The notes under the pieces are model-generated. The model saw only the letters and a program-made list of their open reading frames with translations, was not told the origin of the DNA and did not search any database. Below, piece by piece: positions 7,790 to 16,883 of a DNA stretch of 64,000 bases (positions are counted from its first letter, which is position 1; each line of letters starts with the position of its first letter). A program made the translations under genes and the position numbers. Origin of the DNA: Oscillospiraceae bacterium. GTDB lineage: Bacteria > Bacillota > Clostridia > Christensenellales > Aristaeellaceae. The stretch lies in the NCBI GenBank assembly GCA_031269355.1, contig JAISZG010000034.1, forward strand, positions 1-64,000, read 5' to 3'.

Positions 7790-10700
7790 GAAGCTGACGC
7801 TTCGCGCGTTTGGTCCGTACCCGGATGAGGTGACGGTCGATTTCTCGCTGTTTGGCGGCAAGGGATTGTTCCTTATAACGGGCGACACGGGGGCCGGAAA
7901 GACCGCGCTGTTCGACGCGATATGCTTTGCGCTGTTTGGAAAAGTGCCGGGAGAATACCGAGACGTTCAAACTCTTCGAAGCGATTTTGCGTCGAATCAG
8001 TCCTCCACGTTGGTCGTGCTGTCGTTTTCGCATAAAGGGAATATATATATCGTCGAGCGTTCGCCCGCCTATTATCGTCCGGCAAAGCGGGGCGGCGGGC
8101 AGACGCTTCAAAAGCAAAGCGCCACGCTGCGATATGGCGACGGTCGCGCGCCGGTGGAAGGGTACGACCAAGTATCTGATAAGATTCGCGAATTGCTTGG
8201 CATCAGCCACGAACAGTTTTTCAAGATTATCATGCTGGCGCAAGGCGCGTTTATGGCGGCGATAAACGAAAAATCGCAGGAGCGCGAGGAGATATTCAGG
8301 AAAGTATTTCACACGTTCGATTGTAAATCGCTGGCGCAGGAATTATCCGATCTATGCAAAAGTGCGAAAAGCGAATGGGAAAACGCGAAATCGCGGACGC
8401 TCGAGGCGTTCGCCCTCGTATCCTGCGCTGCGGAAAATCCGCTTGCGGATGAAATCGCGCAGATAAACGCTTCTCGAAATCCTGGGTTTGCGGATCGTAT
8501 GGCGGCGCTTATCAAGGAAATTCTCGATCAGGATTTGGCGGCGACCAGCGCGCTTGAACGTGAGCTAGAGTCTCTGATGGAGAGCGCGGATGAAACGATA
8601 CGCCTAATGGAAACCGCCAAACGGTTGGATGCTCTTTATATGCGGCTTGATAAAGCGCGCTTTGATTACGCAAAGCTAGAAGAGCAGCGCTCCGAAGTGG
8701 ATGAAATTTCGTGCAAGCTTGAGAGATATCGCGCCGCATCGCGCGCGGTCAAACCAATCAAAGAACTTTGGGAGCAAGAGCGGTCTGCGGTTGAGCGGCT
8801 TATCAAGCAGCGCGAAGAAATCAAACGCTCGCTGGAAGCCGCAATTTTGCGCAAGAACAATCTCCGCTATAATTCCGACGAGCAAGCGACGCGCGCGAAA
8901 ACACTCGCCGCGCTATCGGCGCGCATTGCGTCTATGATAGAGAAAGAGCCGCAATACCAACAGATGGAAAAGCTGGACGAGCGGCGCATATCCCTTGAGA
9001 AGCGTCGCGCGGAATGCGCGGCTCAAATTGATTCGTCGACCCGCGAGAGGGAACGTTTGGAAACGTCGCTAGCGGATGCGCAGCGCGAACTGAACGAACT
9101 GGAGTGTGCGCCTGCCGAATTGGAAATCGTGAAGGCGCAGCTTAAATCGCTTGATGATCGGCTGGCGCTGTATGATGAAATACGATTGATTCAAAAGCGA
9201 ATGAAGCAGATCGAACGCAAGTGCGATACCGCGCTGTCAACCTACGTAAAAGCCCGCGACACGGCGGAGCAGACACATAATAAATTTATAGAGCAACGCA
9301 GATTATATGAGGATAATATAGCTGGCATAATCGCGCGTACGCTTGAATATGGGATGCCCTGTCCTGTATGCGGTTCGCTCGATCATCCACATATAGCGAA
9401 GCCGCCCGCCGACGCAATCAGCAAGGAAACAGTTGACGCGGCGGAAGCGCGCGACATTCAAAATCAGCAGGAGCGCCAGGATGCGCATAACAAGCTTGTA
9501 GAACTGAAAGGGCAGAATGAACTGGCGCTCCAGAAAATGACGGATTACGCGTCCCGGTTTCTAAACGAGGGCGCTGCGGCTATATTGGCTGCTGATCTTT
9601 TGGTTAAGATAAATAATCAATACGAAATAATAATAATTGAACACGAGTCGGCAGATAAGCGAAGGCAGGAGCTGCAGAACTGTCTGAGGCGTATTGAGAC
9701 GCTGCGCAAGCATCGTGTAGAAACAAGCGAAGGCATAACTAAACTTAACGAACGGCTGAACGATATAGCGATGCGCGAGCGAAAGATGGAAGAGGATATC
9801 GCGGCGTGCAGAGCAGAGCGAGAAACGATCCGCCGAGGTTTGGAATTCGCACGCTACGCTTTGGCGTTGGAGCAGAGAAAATCGCTTGAAGCCGAATATA
9901 CAGCGCGCGAGAACGAACATGCGCGGATCGAACGCGAATACGCCGCCTGCGTTCAAGAAGAGGTTAAGGCGAACGGAAGACTCGCGCTGACGCTAGAGCA
10001 GATTAATGAAAGCGAAGGCCGACTGAGCGAGGCGCGCGCGAGGCTTGACGCGAAGCTGGCGGAGAACGGGTTCGACTCGATAGAAGGCGCCGCTCCATAT
10101 TTTTTATCCGAGCTTGAATTAAAGGACAAAGAGAAATTAGTGGATGCGTACCGGCAATCCGCGCGCGATTGCTTGAACACTATAAAACAGATAGGAAATG
10201 ATATTGGCGATGCGGAACGCATGGACTTGGCCGCGCTTGTGAAACGCGCCGAATCTCTGCGAATAAGGCGGCGGGAAGTCGAAGAGCTGCTGCAATCCGT
10301 TCGGTTTAGAATTGAAAAGAACAAGGATTCGCAGGGGAGAGTAACGCGGGAGCGGGAGCGAGCGGTAGAGGCGGAAAAAAAGGCGCGCTTATTAAACCAC
10401 CTGAGCAATATAGTAAGCGGCAAAAACAGCGATGCGGCCAAGATAAGCCTTGAGCAATATGTGCAGGCGTTTTATTTCGAACGTGTTATAGATGCGGCGA
10501 ATCTGCGCTTTACGCAGCTTACGAATGGTCAGTTCAAGCTGCTTCGAAGGGAGAATCCTACCGATCAGCGCAGCCAATACGCGCTCGCGCTGGATGTGTT
10601 CGATCACTACACGGGCAGAAAACGTCCGGTCGGCAGCCTATCCGGTGGAGAGAGTTTTAAGGCGGCGCTATGCATGGCGCTCGCGCTGTCTGAAATTGTG

Positions 10701-10949
10701 CAGTCCGGCGCCGGGGGAGTGTCGATAGATACGCTGTTCATAGACGAAGGTTTTGGTTCGCTGGATAGCGACAGCTTGAACAGAGCGATCGAAGCGCTGC
10801 TGACGCTTTCGGAAGGGAATAAGCTGATCGGAGTAATCAGCCATGTCGAGGAGCTAAAGGAGAGAATTGAGAATCAGATTGTTGTGATGAAAAGCGCTGC
10901 GGGCAGCAGGATTGCGGGCGCGGGTCGCAGCCCCGTCAATATAGTATAA
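7779..10949 (+). CDS. sbcC: Exonuclease SbcC (Rad50-type ATPase subunit)
   Basis: A 1056-residue SMC-like ATPase that pairs with SbcD. The N-terminal Walker A (GDTGAGKTALFD, near residue 35) and the C-terminal signature LSGGESFKAALCMALAL plus Walker B (DTLFIDEGFGSLD) form the split ATP head. Between them are long charged coiled-coil stretches interrupted by the zinc hook CPVC at about residues 528-531. Length fits the family. It is the last gene of the udp-deoC-sbcDC unit. Confidence 0.95.
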   Translation: MKPEKLTLRAFGPYPDEVTVDFSLFGGKGLFLITGDTGAGKTALFDAICFALFGKVPGEYRDVQTLRSDFASNQSSTLVVLSFSHKGNIYIVERSPAYYRPAKRGGGQTLQKQSATLRYGDGRAPVEGYDQVSDKIRELLGISHEQFFKIIMLAQGAFMAAINEKSQEREEIFRKVFHTFDCKSLAQELSDLCKSAKSEWENAKSRTLEAFALVSCAAENPLADEIAQINASRNPGFADRMAALIKEILDQDLAATSALERELESLMESADETIRLMETAKRLDALYMRLDKARFDYAKLEEQRSEVDEISCKLERYRAASRAVKPIKELWEQERSAVERLIKQREEIKRSLEAAILRKNNLRYNSDEQATRAKTLAALSARIASMIEKEPQYQQMEKLDERRISLEKRRAECAAQIDSSTRERERLETSLADAQRELNELECAPAELEIVKAQLKSLDDRLALYDEIRLIQKRMKQIERKCDTALSTYVKARDTAEQTHNKFIEQRRLYEDNIAGIIARTLEYGMPCPVCGSLDHPHIAKPPADAISKETVDAAEARDIQNQQERQDAHNKLVELKGQNELALQKMTDYASRFLNEGAAAILAADLLVKINNQYEIIIIEHESADKRRQELQNCLRRIETLRKHRVETSEGITKLNERLNDIAMRERKMEEDIAACRAERETIRRGLEFARYALALEQRKSLEAEYTARENEHARIEREYAACVQEEVKANGRLALTLEQINESEGRLSEARARLDAKLAENGFDSIEGAAPYFLSELELKDKEKLVDAYRQSARDCLNTIKQIGNDIGDAERMDLAALVKRAESLRIRRREVEELLQSVRFRIEKNKDSQGRVTRERERAVEAEKKARLLNHLSNIVSGKNSDAAKISLEQYVQAFYFERVIDAANLRFTQLTNGQFKLLRRENPTDQRSQYALALDVFDHYTGRKRPVGSLSGGESFKAALCMALALSEIVQSGAGGVSIDTLFIDEGFGSLDSDSLNRAIEALLTLSEGNKLIGVISHVEELKERIENQIVVMKSAAGSRIAGAGRSPVNIV

Positions 10950-11067
10950 TATAGTATAAGTTAGCTAAATCTCTTCTTGCATTTCAACGCTTCCTTAAAT
11001 CCGCTCATAGACCGCAGCCCGCTGCGTTGATCGGCATGAATAAATCAATGTGGCTGTTGGCAGAATA

Positions 11068-11076
11068 TGGTATACT
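11068..11076 (+). promoter_or_regulatory. Extended -10 promoter before lgt
   Basis: TGGTATACT is a TGn extended -10 element about 80 bases before the lgt start. No convincing -35 box stands 16-18 bases upstream, as is common for extended -10 promoters. Confidence 0.4.
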
Positions 11077-11153
11077 ATATATAAGGCGGGTATGTGGGGC
11101 AGCCAATTGTTAAGCGACGAGGCGAGCCTCGTGTAAGAAGAAAGGAAACCTTT

Positions 11154-12563
11154 ATGAGCCGACCTCCGCTGGGTTCTATCGCCTTCCTGAATATACCGTG
11201 GTATAGCATTCTTATTGTTAGCGCGCTTCTGGTAGGCGCGCTGCTCGCGTCGAGGGAGGAACGGCGTTTGCGGCTGCCGCGTGATACAATCGTAGATTTT
11301 CTACTGCTAGCGGTGCCGTTGGCTATCGTAGGAGCGCGATTATATTATGTCGCATTTCGTTGGGATATATATCGCAATGATCCTCTTCGCATACTGAATA
11401 TCCGCGAAGGCGGACTGGCTATATACGGCGGGGTGCTGACTGGCCTTCTTGTCGCGTGGCTGACTGCGAAGCGCAAGAAAATCCGGTTATCGCTTCTGCT
11501 GGACGCGTGCGCGCCGTCGCTGATGTTGGGACAGGCGATAGGCCGCTGGGGAAACTATGCGAACATGGAAGCGTATGGGCTGCCGATACTCGACGAGCGC
11601 TGGCAGTGGTTCCCGTTCGGAGTACAGATTCAGGAATTTGGTCAATGGGTATGGCATCAGGCGACATTTTTTTATGAATCAATATGGTGTTTCGCAGGAT
11701 TTATTATTCTATGGAACTTGCGTAAACGATTGTATGCAGGTGCGGGACGCAGCCACGCTTTGGTCGAGGGCGTTGGTGGCGATGCCGATATCCCAATTGG
11801 AGCGGGGACTCTGCCCGCGCTTAATATTAAAGAACGGGGCTGTGCCCAGTACTCGCGAACAGGTGATCTGTTCCTTTGGTATGCGCTGCTTTACGGAGCG
11901 GAACGATCGCTGGTGGAAGGGTTGAGACTGGACAGCTTGACGGCAGGCGGCGGATTGAGAGTGTCTCAAGCGCTGAGCCTCCTAGCCGTCGGCGCGGTGT
12001 GCGTCTCGTTTTTCCTGCGCAAACGAACGCGCCGTGCGGAAGACGCGCTGAGCCTTGGCGCGTCGCTTGCCGCTGTGGCTGCGGCGGCTTTAAGCTTTGA
12101 GCGCGCCGCAGCGGTTCGATTTATCGCGGTTGGTATAATTGCGCTGGACATCGCGCTTCTTGTCGAGTATACTGTCGGCGGGCGCTGGGAGCGGATGCGC
12201 TTCGTTCGGGGGCGTCGAGGGCGGAGTCCCCGTATAGAAATATCGCAAAATAATCTGCCTCGCGCTGTCATACCGGTCGTGCCTATAGTCTGCGCTGCGA
12301 TTAGCGCGTTATCCGCTTGCACAGCGCTGTTCATTCCCGTTCCGGCGGACGCGGCGCTCGGTTATTCATTCGCAAGAATGGCGTGTTGTTTGATATGCGC
12401 GCTATTAAGCGCGGCGGGAACATACGCGAGCGATCATGCAGCGCGTTCGGCATATGCGGATATGGGGCGAGACCGCGTCCTTTCGGGAGCGGCAGGGCAG
12501 AGCATCGCATTAAAGGAGGACGAAGTTACATGCCGGGCTTCTCAAACGAGTCAAGAAACCTAA
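11154..12563 (+). CDS. lgt: Prolipoprotein diacylglyceryl transferase with inserted repeats and C-terminal extension
   Basis: The enzyme moves diacylglycerol from phosphatidylglycerol onto the lipobox cysteine of prolipoproteins. The Lgt signature is seen as GRWGNYANMEAYG and the later YGAERSLVEGLR. At 469 residues it is well over the usual 260-300. Two causes are visible: about 40 residues (195-234) between LWNLRKR and GDLFLWYALLYG are encoded by two back-to-back copies of the dispersed palindromic repeat, and about 170 extra C-terminal residues form a further hydrophobic region that holds a third copy (about 344-361). The ATG at 11154 follows a GAAAGGA site. It overlaps pncB by 34 bases. 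Confidence 0.9.
   Translation: MSRPPLGSIAFLNIPWYSILIVSALLVGALLASREERRLRLPRDTIVDFLLLAVPLAIVGARLYYVAFRWDIYRNDPLRILNIREGGLAIYGGVLTGLLVAWLTAKRKKIRLSLLLDACAPSLMLGQAIGRWGNYANMEAYGLPILDERWQWFPFGVQIQEFGQWVWHQATFFYESIWCFAGFIILWNLRKRLYAGAGRSHALVEGVGGDADIPIGAGTLPALNIKERGCAQYSRTGDLFLWYALLYGAERSLVEGLRLDSLTAGGGLRVSQALSLLAVGAVCVSFFLRKRTRRAEDALSLGASLAAVAAAALSFERAAAVRFIAVGIIALDIALLVEYTVGGRWERMRFVRGRRGRSPRIEISQNNLPRAVIPVVPIVCAAISALSACTALFIPVPADAALGYSFARMACCLICALLSAAGTYASDHAARSAYADMGRDRVLSGAAGQSIALKEDEVTCRASQTSQET
11738..11795 (-). repeat. Dispersed palindromic repeat inside lgt (reverse)
   Basis: A diverged reverse-orientation copy, aligning without gaps to the family over about 55 bases (GTGCGGGACGCAGCC, then a TTTGGTCGAGGGCGTTGG core). 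It is read in frame as part of Lgt, beginning RSHALVEGVGG. Divergence suggests an old insertion. Confidence 0.6.
11800..11855 (+). repeat. Dispersed palindromic repeat inside lgt (forward)
   Basis: A diverged forward copy directly next to the reverse copy: CGGGGACTCTGCCC, then a spacer with AAAGAACGGGGCTGTGCCC. Together the pair adds about 40 residues at a point where Lgt proteins normally have a short loop. Confidence 0.55.
12185..12236 (-). repeat. Dispersed palindromic repeat in the lgt extension (reverse)
   Basis: The core CTTCGTTCGGGGGCGTCGAG and the end GGCGGAGTCCCCGTATA match the family well; the distal hairpin is degraded. It is translated in a different frame from the lipase, permease and ABC-F copies, as part of the arginine-rich stretch FVRGRRGRSPR. 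Confidence 0.65.
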
Positions 12564-13987
12564 CGATGATGACGGACCTGTACCAGCTCACTATGATGTA
12601 TGGGTATTTCCGTCACGGCATGGGCGAGAACCAGGCGGTGTTCGATCTGTTTTATCGGAAGGCGGGCGATACTATCGCGCACGCGCTGGCAGCCGGTTTG
12701 GAGCAGGTGATAGAATATATAGAACATATACATTTCGCGGAGGTGGATATACAGTATCTTCGTTCGCTGAATCTGTTTGACGAATCGTTTCTCAAATATC
12801 TGGGAGAGCTTAAGTTTACGGGCAGCATAGACGCCGCGCCGGAAGGAACGCTAGTGTTTCCCGGCGAACCCATTGTTCGCGTGACCGCTCCGCTTATGCA
12901 GGCGCAGCTTATCGAGACTTCCATCCTTAATATAATTAATCATCAAACGCTTATCGCAACAAAGGCAAGTCGAGTGGTGCAAGCCGCGCAAGGCGGAGGC
13001 GTGCTTGAATTTGGCTTGCGGCGCGCTCAGGGCCCGGACGCGGGGATATACGGCGCACGCGCCGCGATAATTGGCGGATGCGTCGCCACAAGCAATGTGC
13101 TTACTGGCATGATATACAACGTGCCGGCGCGCGGAACGCACGCGCACAGCTGGGTGATGAGCTTCCCATCCGAATTGGAAGCGTTTAGAGCGTACGCGCG
13201 CGTGTTCCCCGACAATTGCCTGCTGCTTGTAGATACTTATGATACGCTGAACAGCGGCGTACCCAACGCGATCCAGGTGTTCCGCGAGCTGCGCGAGCGG
13301 GGATACGAGGGTACGGGCATACGCCTCGATAGCGGCGATCTGGCGTATCTGAGCCGCGCATCACGCAAAATGTTGGATGCGGCTGGTTTTCCAAGCGTGA
13401 AGATATTCGCGTCAGGCGATTTGGACGAGGAAGTAATTTGGGATCTGAAGGCGCAAGGCGCCGAGATAGACGTATGGGGTGTGGGCACTAAGCTGATCAC
13501 CAGCGCGGGCACGACGGCTCTAGGGGGAGTGTATAAGCTGGCGGCGGAGGAAGTAGACGGCGTGATGGAACCGCGGCTTAAAATTTCCGAAAATCCCGCA
13601 AAGATAACGAACCCTGGCGTCAAGACAGTTTACCGCGTATACGACAATGCGACCGGTCGCGCGCTCGCCGATCTCATCGCGCTTGCGGACGAGCATTATG
13701 ACGAGAATGAGCCGCTGACACTGTTCGATCCGGATCATACATGGAAGCGTATGACGGTATCCAACTACCGGTTGAGAGAGCTGCTCGTTCCAATATTCAA
13801 AAATGGCGAGCTGGTGTATAAATGCCCGACATTATACGAGATTCAGGAGTATGCTAAAACGGAGCTAGCGTCGCTGTGGGAAGAATATAAGCGGCTGCAC
13901 ATGCCGCATGTGTATAAAGTTGATTTGTCGCAGAAATTGTGGGATCTAAAACAAGGCTTGCTTAATCGCCACCGTGCTGGGAAATAG
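12530..13987 (+). CDS. pncB: Nicotinate phosphoribosyltransferase
   Basis: A 485-residue enzyme that joins nicotinate to PRPP in the Preiss-Handler route to NAD. Family features include the N terminus NLTMMTDLYQLTMMYGYF, the segment EFGLRRAQGPDAG, the THAHSWVMSF stretch with the active-site His, and GIRLDSGDLAYLSR. The start at 12530 has a perfect AAAGGAGG site and overlaps the end of lgt by 34 bases, so the pair is cotranscribed. It matches the Firmicute-type enzyme in length. Confidence 0.95.
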   Translation: MPGFSNESRNLTMMTDLYQLTMMYGYFRHGMGENQAVFDLFYRKAGDTIAHALAAGLEQVIEYIEHIHFAEVDIQYLRSLNLFDESFLKYLGELKFTGSIDAAPEGTLVFPGEPIVRVTAPLMQAQLIETSILNIINHQTLIATKASRVVQAAQGGGVLEFGLRRAQGPDAGIYGARAAIIGGCVATSNVLTGMIYNVPARGTHAHSWVMSFPSELEAFRAYARVFPDNCLLLVDTYDTLNSGVPNAIQVFRELRERGYEGTGIRLDSGDLAYLSRASRKMLDAAGFPSVKIFASGDLDEEVIWDLKAQGAEIDVWGVGTKLITSAGTTALGGVYKLAAEEVDGVMEPRLKISENPAKITNPGVKTVYRVYDNATGRALADLIALADEHYDENEPLTLFDPDHTWKRMTVSNYRLRELLVPIFKNGELVYKCPTLYEIQEYAKTELASLWEEYKRLHMPHVYKVDLSQKLWDLKQGLLNRHRAGK

Positions 13988-14126
13988 GTTTAGCATTATT
14001 GCCGCTTAAAGTAGGTTATGGTTGTATATTGCTACCGATAGCAGGCCTTGCTAATTGCCAGTTACCGCTCATAGCACCTATATTTTTTCTGCGCATTGTG
14101 ATATATTCCACATATGAGGATTGAGT

Positions 14127-14555
14127 ATGTTTGCAGAACGTATTCGAGGGTTACGAAAGGAAAACGGTGAAACTCAGCAGTCTATGGCCGATCGTGTCGG
14201 AGTTTCACAAAAAACCGTAGGCAGCTGGGAGACTGGCGATCGGTTGCCGTCCCTTGATGCGCTTTCGAAAATTGCGGATGCGTATTGCGTAACCACCGAT
14301 TATCTACTTGGCCGTGCCGAATCTACACAGTTCTATAAACATTCAATCGGCATAATAAACGGCGAAGATATAATTAAAGTGACGACAAGTCCCGACCCTC
14401 CGACGGACGAAGAGAAGGCGCGTTCGATCGCGCAACTAAAGAGAAAGGCGGCGTTGGATATTGATCGCTCAAAACCGAAGAGGTTTCCGAAAACGATTGA
14501 TGAATTGAAAGCGCTCATTGAGCAAACTCTCGACGAGCGCGAGAGAAATCTGTAG
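14127..14555 (+). CDS. XRE-family transcriptional regulator
   Basis: A 142-residue protein with an N-terminal Cro/CI helix-turn-helix (about residues 5-60), containing TQQSMADRVGVSQKTVGSWE and the usual YLLGR end of the domain. The rest is charged and unlike known ligand domains. It stands just upstream of two secreted proteins on the same strand (80-base gap), so it may control them. The ATG at 14127 has GAGGA six bases before it; a TTG two codons earlier is possible. Target genes are inferred only. Confidence 0.8.
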   Translation: MFAERIRGLRKENGETQQSMADRVGVSQKTVGSWETGDRLPSLDALSKIADAYCVTTDYLLGRAESTQFYKHSIGIINGEDIIKVTTSPDPPTDEEKARSIAQLKRKAALDIDRSKPKRFPKTIDELKALIEQTLDERERNL

Positions 14556-14634
14556 CAAAATGCAATAAAGATGCGAATTATAAATGTGGCCGAGGAAGTG
14601 CGCCTCGGAAAACAAATGATAAATAGGAGCAAGT

Positions 14635-15435
14635 ATGAAAAAGGTTCTTAGTATACTTCTTGTACTTATGATAACAACAGCGAATGTAGCGCTCGCCGCA
14701 ACATACAACAGCACCATAACCGCTATATTAGATACTTATGAAACGCAAGATACTTCCGCCGAGAATATTAATCACCAGAAGGTAAACGGCGTATACAGAA
14801 CGGTTGAGCTGCTCGCAATTATCGCGAATGAACTTGATACTTCAGTGGGCGCCAACAGCAATTCGGTGAAAAACATACTGTCACGTTATTCTACGGCAAA
14901 TGACGACGCCGAGTATGTGAGCCATCAGATAATCAACGGAACCTATCGAACGGTCGAACTGCTGGAGATTATCGCCTACGAATGTGATAAATATGAAGTA
15001 TACGAATCATTAATTGAAGGTATTCATTCTGATTTTGTTAGTATGGATGCAAGCTCGGAGAGCGCAAATCATCAGATAGTTAATGGATTATATCGATCGG
15101 TTGCGCTACTATACGTTATAGCCCACGAACTTGACACGGCGGGCTCGTATACCGAGGCAATAGCCCAAATTTACGATACATATGAACTTCAAAACGACGC
15201 CGCCGACAATGTGTATCATCAAATGGTCAATGGTGCGTACCGAAGCGTCGAACTCTTAACCGTGATTGCATACTTGCTGGACGAATACGGGATTTACAAA
15301 ACTTATATCGACAATGCAATTGACACCTATAGAGAAAACGATGAAGAGGCGGAGAACGTAAATCACCAAATGGTTAACGGCTTTTACAGAACTGTAGAAT
15401 TACTTGCTATAATTGCCTATGAGCTTGACTCATAA
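14635..15435 (+). CDS. Secreted protein of five tandem ~48-residue repeats, unknown function
   Basis: A 266-residue protein with a signal peptide (MKKVLSILLVLMITTANVALA) and then five tandem repeats of about 48 residues filling the mature chain. Each repeat holds the core NHQxVNGxYRxVELL followed by xIIAxExD; the His, Gln, Asn-Gly, Tyr-Arg and Leu-Leu positions are nearly invariant. The pattern suggests paired amphipathic helices. There is no cysteine lipobox, transmembrane anchor or cell-wall motif, so it is probably released. I do not recognise the family. AGGAGC precedes the ATG. It is followed by another secreted protein after 39 bases. Confidence 0.85.
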   Translation: MKKVLSILLVLMITTANVALAATYNSTITAILDTYETQDTSAENINHQKVNGVYRTVELLAIIANELDTSVGANSNSVKNILSRYSTANDDAEYVSHQIINGTYRTVELLEIIAYECDKYEVYESLIEGIHSDFVSMDASSESANHQIVNGLYRSVALLYVIAHELDTAGSYTEAIAQIYDTYELQNDAADNVYHQMVNGAYRSVELLTVIAYLLDEYGIYKTYIDNAIDTYRENDEEAENVNHQMVNGFYRTVELLAIIAYELDS

Positions 15436-15474
15436 AGGCTAATTATATTATAGAACATAAAGGAGTTAACGAAC

Positions 15475-16173
15475 ATGAGAAAACCACTGGCTTTCATCGC
15501 AGCTCTGTTAATGGTTCTCTGCGCTTGCACAAACGCTTTTGCCGCAGGAAAAGCAACGGTAACGAAAGAGACATTCTATGTAGTACCATATCTATCTCGT
15601 TATGCGGGTACGGTTTATGGAGAGATAACAAATACAGGAGACAAACCGGTGGTGATTGATAGCGGAGTATATGAATTATTTGATGTGGACGGAGAAGCGG
15701 TAGCGTCTTCGTCAATCTATAGCGTATACCCTAAAATTATCGAACCAGGTGATCAAGCATACTTTTATATAACAGAGGATGTTGAAGGTTCCACATCTTC
15801 TGGAGATATCGACGACTATTCTGTAACCATCATCGGAAAGTCCACCTCCAATGAGTACAAGTATTTACCAGTCGTCGCCACTTTCTCGGAAGGGTTGGAG
15901 TACAATAAAAGCCGTATATATAACTATAAGGTGTCCGTTGAAAACAGTACGGACAGCGTACAATACAATATTGAAATGGTGGTTGCCTTATTCGATGCAG
16001 ACGGCAATCTATTATATGTAGATAAAGATTCTGCATACGGTGTGGGTGTGTTTCCGGGAAGCAAAATTGAATTCAAGGGCGAAATATCATCGTCGATCCA
16101 AAATCAATTGAACGCAAGCCACACTGAAGTTGATACTATCGTATCAATCGCTTGGGTAGATGCGGACGATTAG
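15475..16173 (+). CDS. Secreted protein with FxLYD-like domains
   Basis: A 232-residue protein with a signal peptide ending near AFAAG, followed by two beta-rich domains. The first (about 40-125) has GEITNTGDKPVVIDSG, a YELFDVDGE turn and a late EPGD motif, typical of FxLYD/DUF3426-like beta sandwiches; the second (about 140-230) has YKVSVENSTDSVQYNIEM and ALFDADGNLLYVD. Such domains occur in surface proteins of Gram-positive bacteria, with no defined role. AAGGAG precedes the start. Its base composition is more AT-rich than the neighbouring housekeeping genes, as is that of the repeat protein before it. Confidence 0.8.
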   Translation: MRKPLAFIAALLMVLCACTNAFAAGKATVTKETFYVVPYLSRYAGTVYGEITNTGDKPVVIDSGVYELFDVDGEAVASSSIYSVYPKIIEPGDQAYFYITEDVEGSTSSGDIDDYSVTIIGKSTSNEYKYLPVVATFSEGLEYNKSRIYNYKVSVENSTDSVQYNIEMVVALFDADGNLLYVDKDSAYGVGVFPGSKIEFKGEISSSIQNQLNASHTEVDTIVSIAWVDADD

Positions 16174-16208
16174 AGGTTAATGGAAGTATCGCAAAAGCAA
16201 TCGCAGTA

Positions 16209-16455
16209 GCGTGCGTTTTAAAAATATCTTGAGGCTGAATGCGCTGGATTTTTATTCGGCCTATGCGAGGCGTTGCCGTGAACGAAGCAGGACTTCGCCC
16301 CGCGCCCCGGCAAGGAGCCGTGAGGGATACGGAGCGGAGCTGTGTCGGCTGCGCGCAAACCCGCCGCCTGTGGCGGATGAAGGCGGGTTGGAGTGCGCGG
16401 CGCCTCGACGGATAGAAAGACAGCGCATTCAAACAGAGAGATTCTTTAAGCACGC
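16209..16455 (+). mobile_element. MITE-like element, copy 1
   Basis: A 247-bp element bounded by imperfect terminal inverted repeats of about 35 bases (outer GCGTGC, inner TGAATGCGCTG). Its two ends and parts of its middle, including ACCCGCCGCCTGTGGCGGAT, match the reverse complement of the element at 18388-18578. It encodes no transposase, so it would depend on one elsewhere. It contains a piece of the dispersed palindromic repeat at 16274-16310 that copy 2 lacks. It ends just before a fragment of an ABC-2 permease gene. Confidence 0.65.
16274..16310 (+). repeat. Partial dispersed palindromic repeat nested in MITE copy 1
   Basis: GAACGAAGCAGGACTTCGCC followed by CCGCGCCCCGG is the second half of the forward repeat. 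It is absent from the matching part of MITE copy 2, suggesting that one element inserted into the other. Confidence 0.5.
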
Positions 16456-16460
16456 CCTAG

Positions 16461-16625
16461 ATGTACATACTTAGGATAGCACCATTTTTTACGCTGTTTA
16501 ACCCCGACGGCTTGATTGCCGGCGAAGCTTCTGCAATTGCCGGCATTCTGGCGCTGTTCATAGGAACGGTTGCGTTGTTTGCGGGCGCGATTGAGGTGTT
16601 CGCGAGGAAGGATCTTCATATATAG
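16461..16625 (+). pseudogene. C-terminal remnant of an ABC-2 type permease
   Basis: A 54-codon frame reads as the last helices of an ABC-2 type transporter permease: a FFTLFNPDGLIAGEAS segment, a hydrophobic helix of about 22 residues, then the typical end EVFARKDLHI. The N-terminal bulk of the protein is missing, and the frame begins immediately after MITE copy 1. The simplest reading is a permease gene cut by the element or by deletion. Confidence 0.5.
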
Positions 16626-16682
16626 GGATTGAGAACGGCGTAATTGCGGAAGACTGCGGGGTAAGAATTTGATTATACATAT

Positions 16683-16720
16683 CCCCGCAGGTTCGCATCT
16701 GCGGCGACGAACCTGCGGGG
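16683..16720 (+). terminator. Strong hairpin after the permease remnant
   Basis: A perfect 13-bp stem, CCCCGCAGGTTCG with CGAACCTGCGGGG, has a 12-base loop. It may be the old terminator of the broken transporter operon, though the sequence after it (ACGCTTTGG) is not a good U tract. Confidence 0.5.
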
Positions 16721-16791
16721 ACGCTTTGGTCAGAACACAAACCGTTGGGCTTCTGGTTTGGTGAAAATTAAGGGGGAAAATCGGGTTTTCG

Positions 16792-16875
16792 GGCGAAAGA
16801 AGCGAGGCTCATCGTATGCACCAATATCTTGCCATCGCCCGCGCGCTCGCGCTGAAGCTTATATATTGGCGGTAG
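16792..16875 (+). pseudogene. Possible relic of an ABC transporter ATPase
   Basis: A short frame reads RMHQYLAIARALALK, which resembles the stretch after the ABC signature in multidrug ATPases (GMKQRLAIARALALKP). No Walker motif or longer frame surrounds it. Beside the permease remnant it suggests a decayed transporter locus. The match is short and could be chance. Confidence 0.3.
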
Positions 16876-16883
16876 GCATTTCT

